From assembly GCF_007280575.1 (NCBI RefSeq), contig NZ_VKJP01000028.1:1-35963 (forward strand): 35,963 bases of DNA, written 5' to 3'. Under the pieces are notes generated by a model. That model saw nothing but the letters and a program-made list of their open reading frames with translations. It was not told where the DNA came from and searched no databases. The DNA is from Streptomyces benahoarensis. Its GTDB lineage: Bacteria > Actinomycetota > Actinomycetes > Streptomycetales > Streptomycetaceae. The translations under genes and the position numbers were made by a program. This document shows positions 33,544 through 35,963 of this stretch, in pieces; position 1 is the stretch's first letter, and every line of letters starts with the position of its first letter.

Positions 33544-34539
33544 GTGCGAGCTGCCCGTCTCAGACGTGGATTGCTGATCTCCGCCGCTGCTGGCTGCCTT
33601 GTGTTCTCGGTCACCGCAGCAGCTCATTCCCACGCCACGCAGACTCCCGTAGCGCCCCGGCTACCCGCGCTCTCGGCGGACACACTGGAGGACCGTTACG
33701 CAGCGAACCGCCACTACATGGCCGAGGCGGAGCGGGCGGCAGGGGACGTGGGGGACGGCGCTCGGGCGGACCGGCTGGGCGAACTGCGCTCCGTAGAGCG
33801 CAACTTCCTTTCCTTCTCGCCCGTTGGTGACGGCCAAGCCGTGGAGGTACTGGGAGATCTGGCCCATGCGGACCGGATAGCCGTGGTGGTTCCGGGCTCC
33901 GACACCACTATCGACACGTTCGACATGCTCGGCTCGCGTTACGGCTCGCTGGCCGGTGGCGCCCGCGGCCTCTATGCCGAGGCCAAGAAGCTGGACCCGA
34001 AGTCACGGGTTGCCGTAGTGGCCTGGTACGGCTACCGAGCGCCCCGGACCCAGAGCGTCGAAGTCCTCACCAAAGGCCGTGCGGAGGAGGGAGGGCAGCG
34101 GCTGGAAGGGCTGATCAGGCAGTTGCGGCAGGTGAACCCCGCGGCCCGGACCACCCTGCTCTGCCACTCCTACGGTTCCGTGGTGTGCGGAAGCGCCATG
34201 GGCACGATGGCCCCCGGGACGGCGTCGGCGCTGTCGGACATCGTGGTCTTCGGCAGCCCCGGCATGGGGGTGCGTTCACGGTCCGAACTCGGCACCCACG
34301 TCCCGTTCTGGGCGGGCCGCGGCACCCGTGACTGGATCGCAGACGTGCCGCACGCCAGCGTGAGCGTCTTCGGCGTATCGGTCGGCTTCGGCAGCGACCC
34401 GACATCCACCCCTTTCGGCGCCAAGGTCCTTCCCGCGGGCTCCGCCCAGCACAGCGACTACCTGAAGCCCGGTGGCATCGCCGTACGGAACATCGCGCTG
34501 ATCACGCTGGGCCGGGGAGCGGAGGTGTCCCGTGGCTGA
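33544..34539 (+). CDS. Secreted alpha/beta hydrolase (DUF1023-like)
   Basis: 331 residues from GTG 33544, which is preceded by AGGAAGG and opens directly onto a signal peptide (RAARLRRGLLISAAAGCLVF, then an Ala-rich cleavage region near residue 28). An in-frame GTG at 33484 would add 20 hydrophilic residues before the signal and is less likely. The hydrolase core shows AVVVPGSDTTIDTF (oxyanion region) and the nucleophile elbow LLCHSYGSVVCG, where the catalytic serine is flanked as in DUF1023 proteins, with a later HSDYLKPGG holding the probable histidine. The substrate is unknown. It overlaps the acyltransferase gene by 8 bases, so the two are co-translated. Confidence 0.88.
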   Translation: MRAARLRRGLLISAAAGCLVFSVTAAAHSHATQTPVAPRLPALSADTLEDRYAANRHYMAEAERAAGDVGDGARADRLGELRSVERNFLSFSPVGDGQAVEVLGDLAHADRIAVVVPGSDTTIDTFDMLGSRYGSLAGGARGLYAEAKKLDPKSRVAVVAWYGYRAPRTQSVEVLTKGRAEEGGQRLEGLIRQLRQVNPAARTTLLCHSYGSVVCGSAMGTMAPGTASALSDIVVFGSPGMGVRSRSELGTHVPFWAGRGTRDWIADVPHASVSVFGVSVGFGSDPTSTPFGAKVLPAGSAQHSDYLKPGGIAVRNIALITLGRGAEVSRG

Positions 34540-35830
34540 CCTCCGTATTCCTCCCGAGGAACAGACCGCCCGAGCCGGTGCGCCCGGTGCCCAGGCACTG
34601 ACGGGCCGGCCGTGCGCGGGCCGTCGGCCAAGGACTGCCAGGCTGCACGCGACGGTGCTGCGGATCGACGCGATGACCCCCGTCGGCCGAGACCGCGCCG
34701 TCGACGTGCTGCGTTCGCTGGCCACCCTGGGTGTGGTCCTCGGCCACTGGTTGGTCAGTGCCGTGGTGCTCCAGGCCGGCGGCCACCTGGCCAGCGACAG
34801 CCCCTTATCGCACATGCCCGGCCTCGCCCCGCTGTCGTGGGTGCTGCAACCGCTCGCGATCTTCTTCTTCGTCGGGGGCCGCGTGGGGTCTCACAGTTAC
34901 GGCTCGGCCAGGGCGAGTGGCATGGGGTACGGCACCTGGCTCGCCCAGCGGCTGCGCAGGCTGCTGCGCCCGACGCTCGCACTCGCCCTCACATGGGCGC
35001 TGGCGCTGGTCGGCCTGGCCACCGCGGGCATGGCGCCCGAGACGATGCACACCCTGACGCGGCTCTCCTTCTCGCCGTTGTGGTTCCTCGCGGTGTACGC
35101 GGCGTTGACCGCCCTGACACCGCTCGTCCAGAAGTGGGGAATCCGGGTAGCTGTGACGGCGGGCATGGTCGTGGCCGCCACGGACGGTGCCCGATTCATC
35201 TTCGGCGACACCGGCTGGGTCGAATCGCTCCGTGACATCAACATCATCGCGGGGTGGCTGGTGCCGTACTGCCTGGGCACGGCCTGGGTGTCGGGGGCGT
35301 TCACCCGCCGCCGGTCCGCCATCACGATGCTCGTCGGCGGCGCTGTGGCCACGGCCGCCCTGATGCTGTGGGGCGGCTACCCCGTGAGCATGGTGGGCGT
35401 CCCCGGTGACAGCATGTCGAACCTCAACCCGCCCACGCTGGCTGCGGTGACATTCGGGCTGGCCCAGTGCGGTGGAGCTCTGCTGCTGCGCCGACCGTTG
35501 CGCCGCCTGGTCGGGCAGCCGGTAGCGGACAAGTCCCACTCCGCTTACCGGACGTCACCCCGGGCGACGCCCCGCCAGTTCCTCTGGGCGGCGGTTGCGC
35601 TGCTCAACCTCTCGACCATCACAGTCTTCCTCTGGCACCAGACGGCGATGCTCGTCACCACCGTTGTCTCTCTCGCACTCGGTCAGCGGTACTTCGCACT
35701 GCACACGAGCCCGGACAGCCCGTTGTGGGTCGTTGCCCGCCTGGCCTGGACACCGGCGTTCGCGGCCGTGCTGGTCCTTTTGTGGGCCGCCTTCCGTGAC
35801 TGGGACAGCGAAACCCCTAAGAGCTCGTAA
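34532..35830 (+). CDS. Membrane acyltransferase, acyltransferase-3 family
   Basis: 432 residues from GTG 34532, overlapping the hydrolase stop. After about 48 polar residues the protein opens with the family's first helix (RDRAVDVLRSLATLGVVLGHWLV, where the R and H are conserved), followed by about nine more hydrophobic segments, including AIFFFVGGRV and WFLAVYAAL. Members O-acylate cell-surface polysaccharides, antibiotics or lipids. Together with the upstream two-component genes and secreted hydrolase it forms a block that I recall as recurring in Streptomyces genomes outside NRPS clusters, so it may be flank and not pathway. Confidence 0.88.
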   Translation: MADLRIPPEEQTARAGAPGAQALTGRPCAGRRPRTARLHATVLRIDAMTPVGRDRAVDVLRSLATLGVVLGHWLVSAVVLQAGGHLASDSPLSHMPGLAPLSWVLQPLAIFFFVGGRVGSHSYGSARASGMGYGTWLAQRLRRLLRPTLALALTWALALVGLATAGMAPETMHTLTRLSFSPLWFLAVYAALTALTPLVQKWGIRVAVTAGMVVAATDGARFIFGDTGWVESLRDINIIAGWLVPYCLGTAWVSGAFTRRRSAITMLVGGAVATAALMLWGGYPVSMVGVPGDSMSNLNPPTLAAVTFGLAQCGGALLLRRPLRRLVGQPVADKSHSAYRTSPRATPRQFLWAAVALLNLSTITVFLWHQTAMLVTTVVSLALGQRYFALHTSPDSPLWVVARLAWTPAFAAVLVLLWAAFRDWDSETPKSS

Positions 35831-35895
35831 CACGATCTTGCTGAATCGTCCTGGTTGGCCGTGACCGGTGTGAGGATTCGGCCGTTCGTGATGGT

Positions 35896-35963
35896 GTGAC
35901 TACTCGGCCGTGGATCGTGGATGACGACTTGTGGGCGCTGATCGAGCCGCTGCTGCCGCCCTG
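35896..35963 (+). mobile_element. Start of an IS5-family-like transposase gene, cut by the window edge
   Basis: GTG 35896 opens a frame reading TTRPWIVDDDLWALIEPLLP up to the window end. This is the typical N terminus of IS5-family (DDE) transposases in Streptomyces. The 65 bases before it (35831-35895) probably contain the left end of the element; ACGAT/ATCGT arms at 35832-35836 and 35845-35849 are visible, but the terminal inverted repeat cannot be confirmed without the right end. Confidence 0.75.

Overview
The window looks like part of a Streptomyces (or close actinomycete) chromosome. The DNA is very GC-rich with strong third-position GC bias, GTG and TTG starts are common, and it carries AfsR/SARP-type and NarL-type regulators. 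About 1-30970 is the right-hand part of a nonribosomal peptide (NRPS) gene cluster. The left edge cuts into an NRPS gene, so the full assembly line is not visible.

Layout. (1) 2-14881, + strand, probably one transcription unit or two: the tail of an NRPS (A-T-E); the terminal NRPS (C-T-C-A-T-TE, with one module lacking its adenylation domain); a free-standing A-T protein with a degenerate condensation-like N terminus; a SyrP/TauD-like dioxygenase; the SbnB/SbnA-like pair for L-2,3-diaminopropionate (Dap); an MbtH-like protein; and a VioC/AsnO-like dioxygenase. A strong hairpin at 14907-14940 closes this unit. (2) 14996-19285, - strand: tryptophan halogenase (PyrH-like), flavin reductase, a CPA2-type cation/proton antiporter and a four-helix membrane protein. 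(3) 19609-20310, + strand: a SAM methyltransferase, divergent from the halogenase. Its upstream region has an 11-bp-period direct repeat of the SARP-box type. (4) 20383-27666, - strand: P450, an SsuC/SsuB-like ABC permease and ATPase, cysN, cysD, cysC, a sulfotransferase and a CysQ-like PAP phosphatase. This is a dedicated PAPS-making, using and recycling cassette. (5) 27925-30969, - strand: a large AfsR-like SARP regulator. (6) 31316-35830, + strand: sensor kinase, response regulator, secreted alpha/beta hydrolase and membrane acyltransferase, probably cluster border or flank. (7) The last 68 bases start an IS5-family-like transposase.

Putting it together (inference): the product is probably a halogenated, sulfated peptide. 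The C-terminal segment would be a D-residue made by the E domain, a residue supplied in trans (Dap or another basic amino acid is a reasonable guess), and a final residue from an A domain whose pocket looks tryptophan-like. The PyrH-like halogenase would provide 5-chlorotryptophan. Two 2-oxoglutarate dioxygenases and a P450 would add hydroxyls, the methyltransferase a methyl group, and the sulfotransferase a sulfate or sulfamate. I could not name a known compound whose cluster has this gene set.

No rRNA, tRNA, CRISPR array or complete insertion sequence was recognised.
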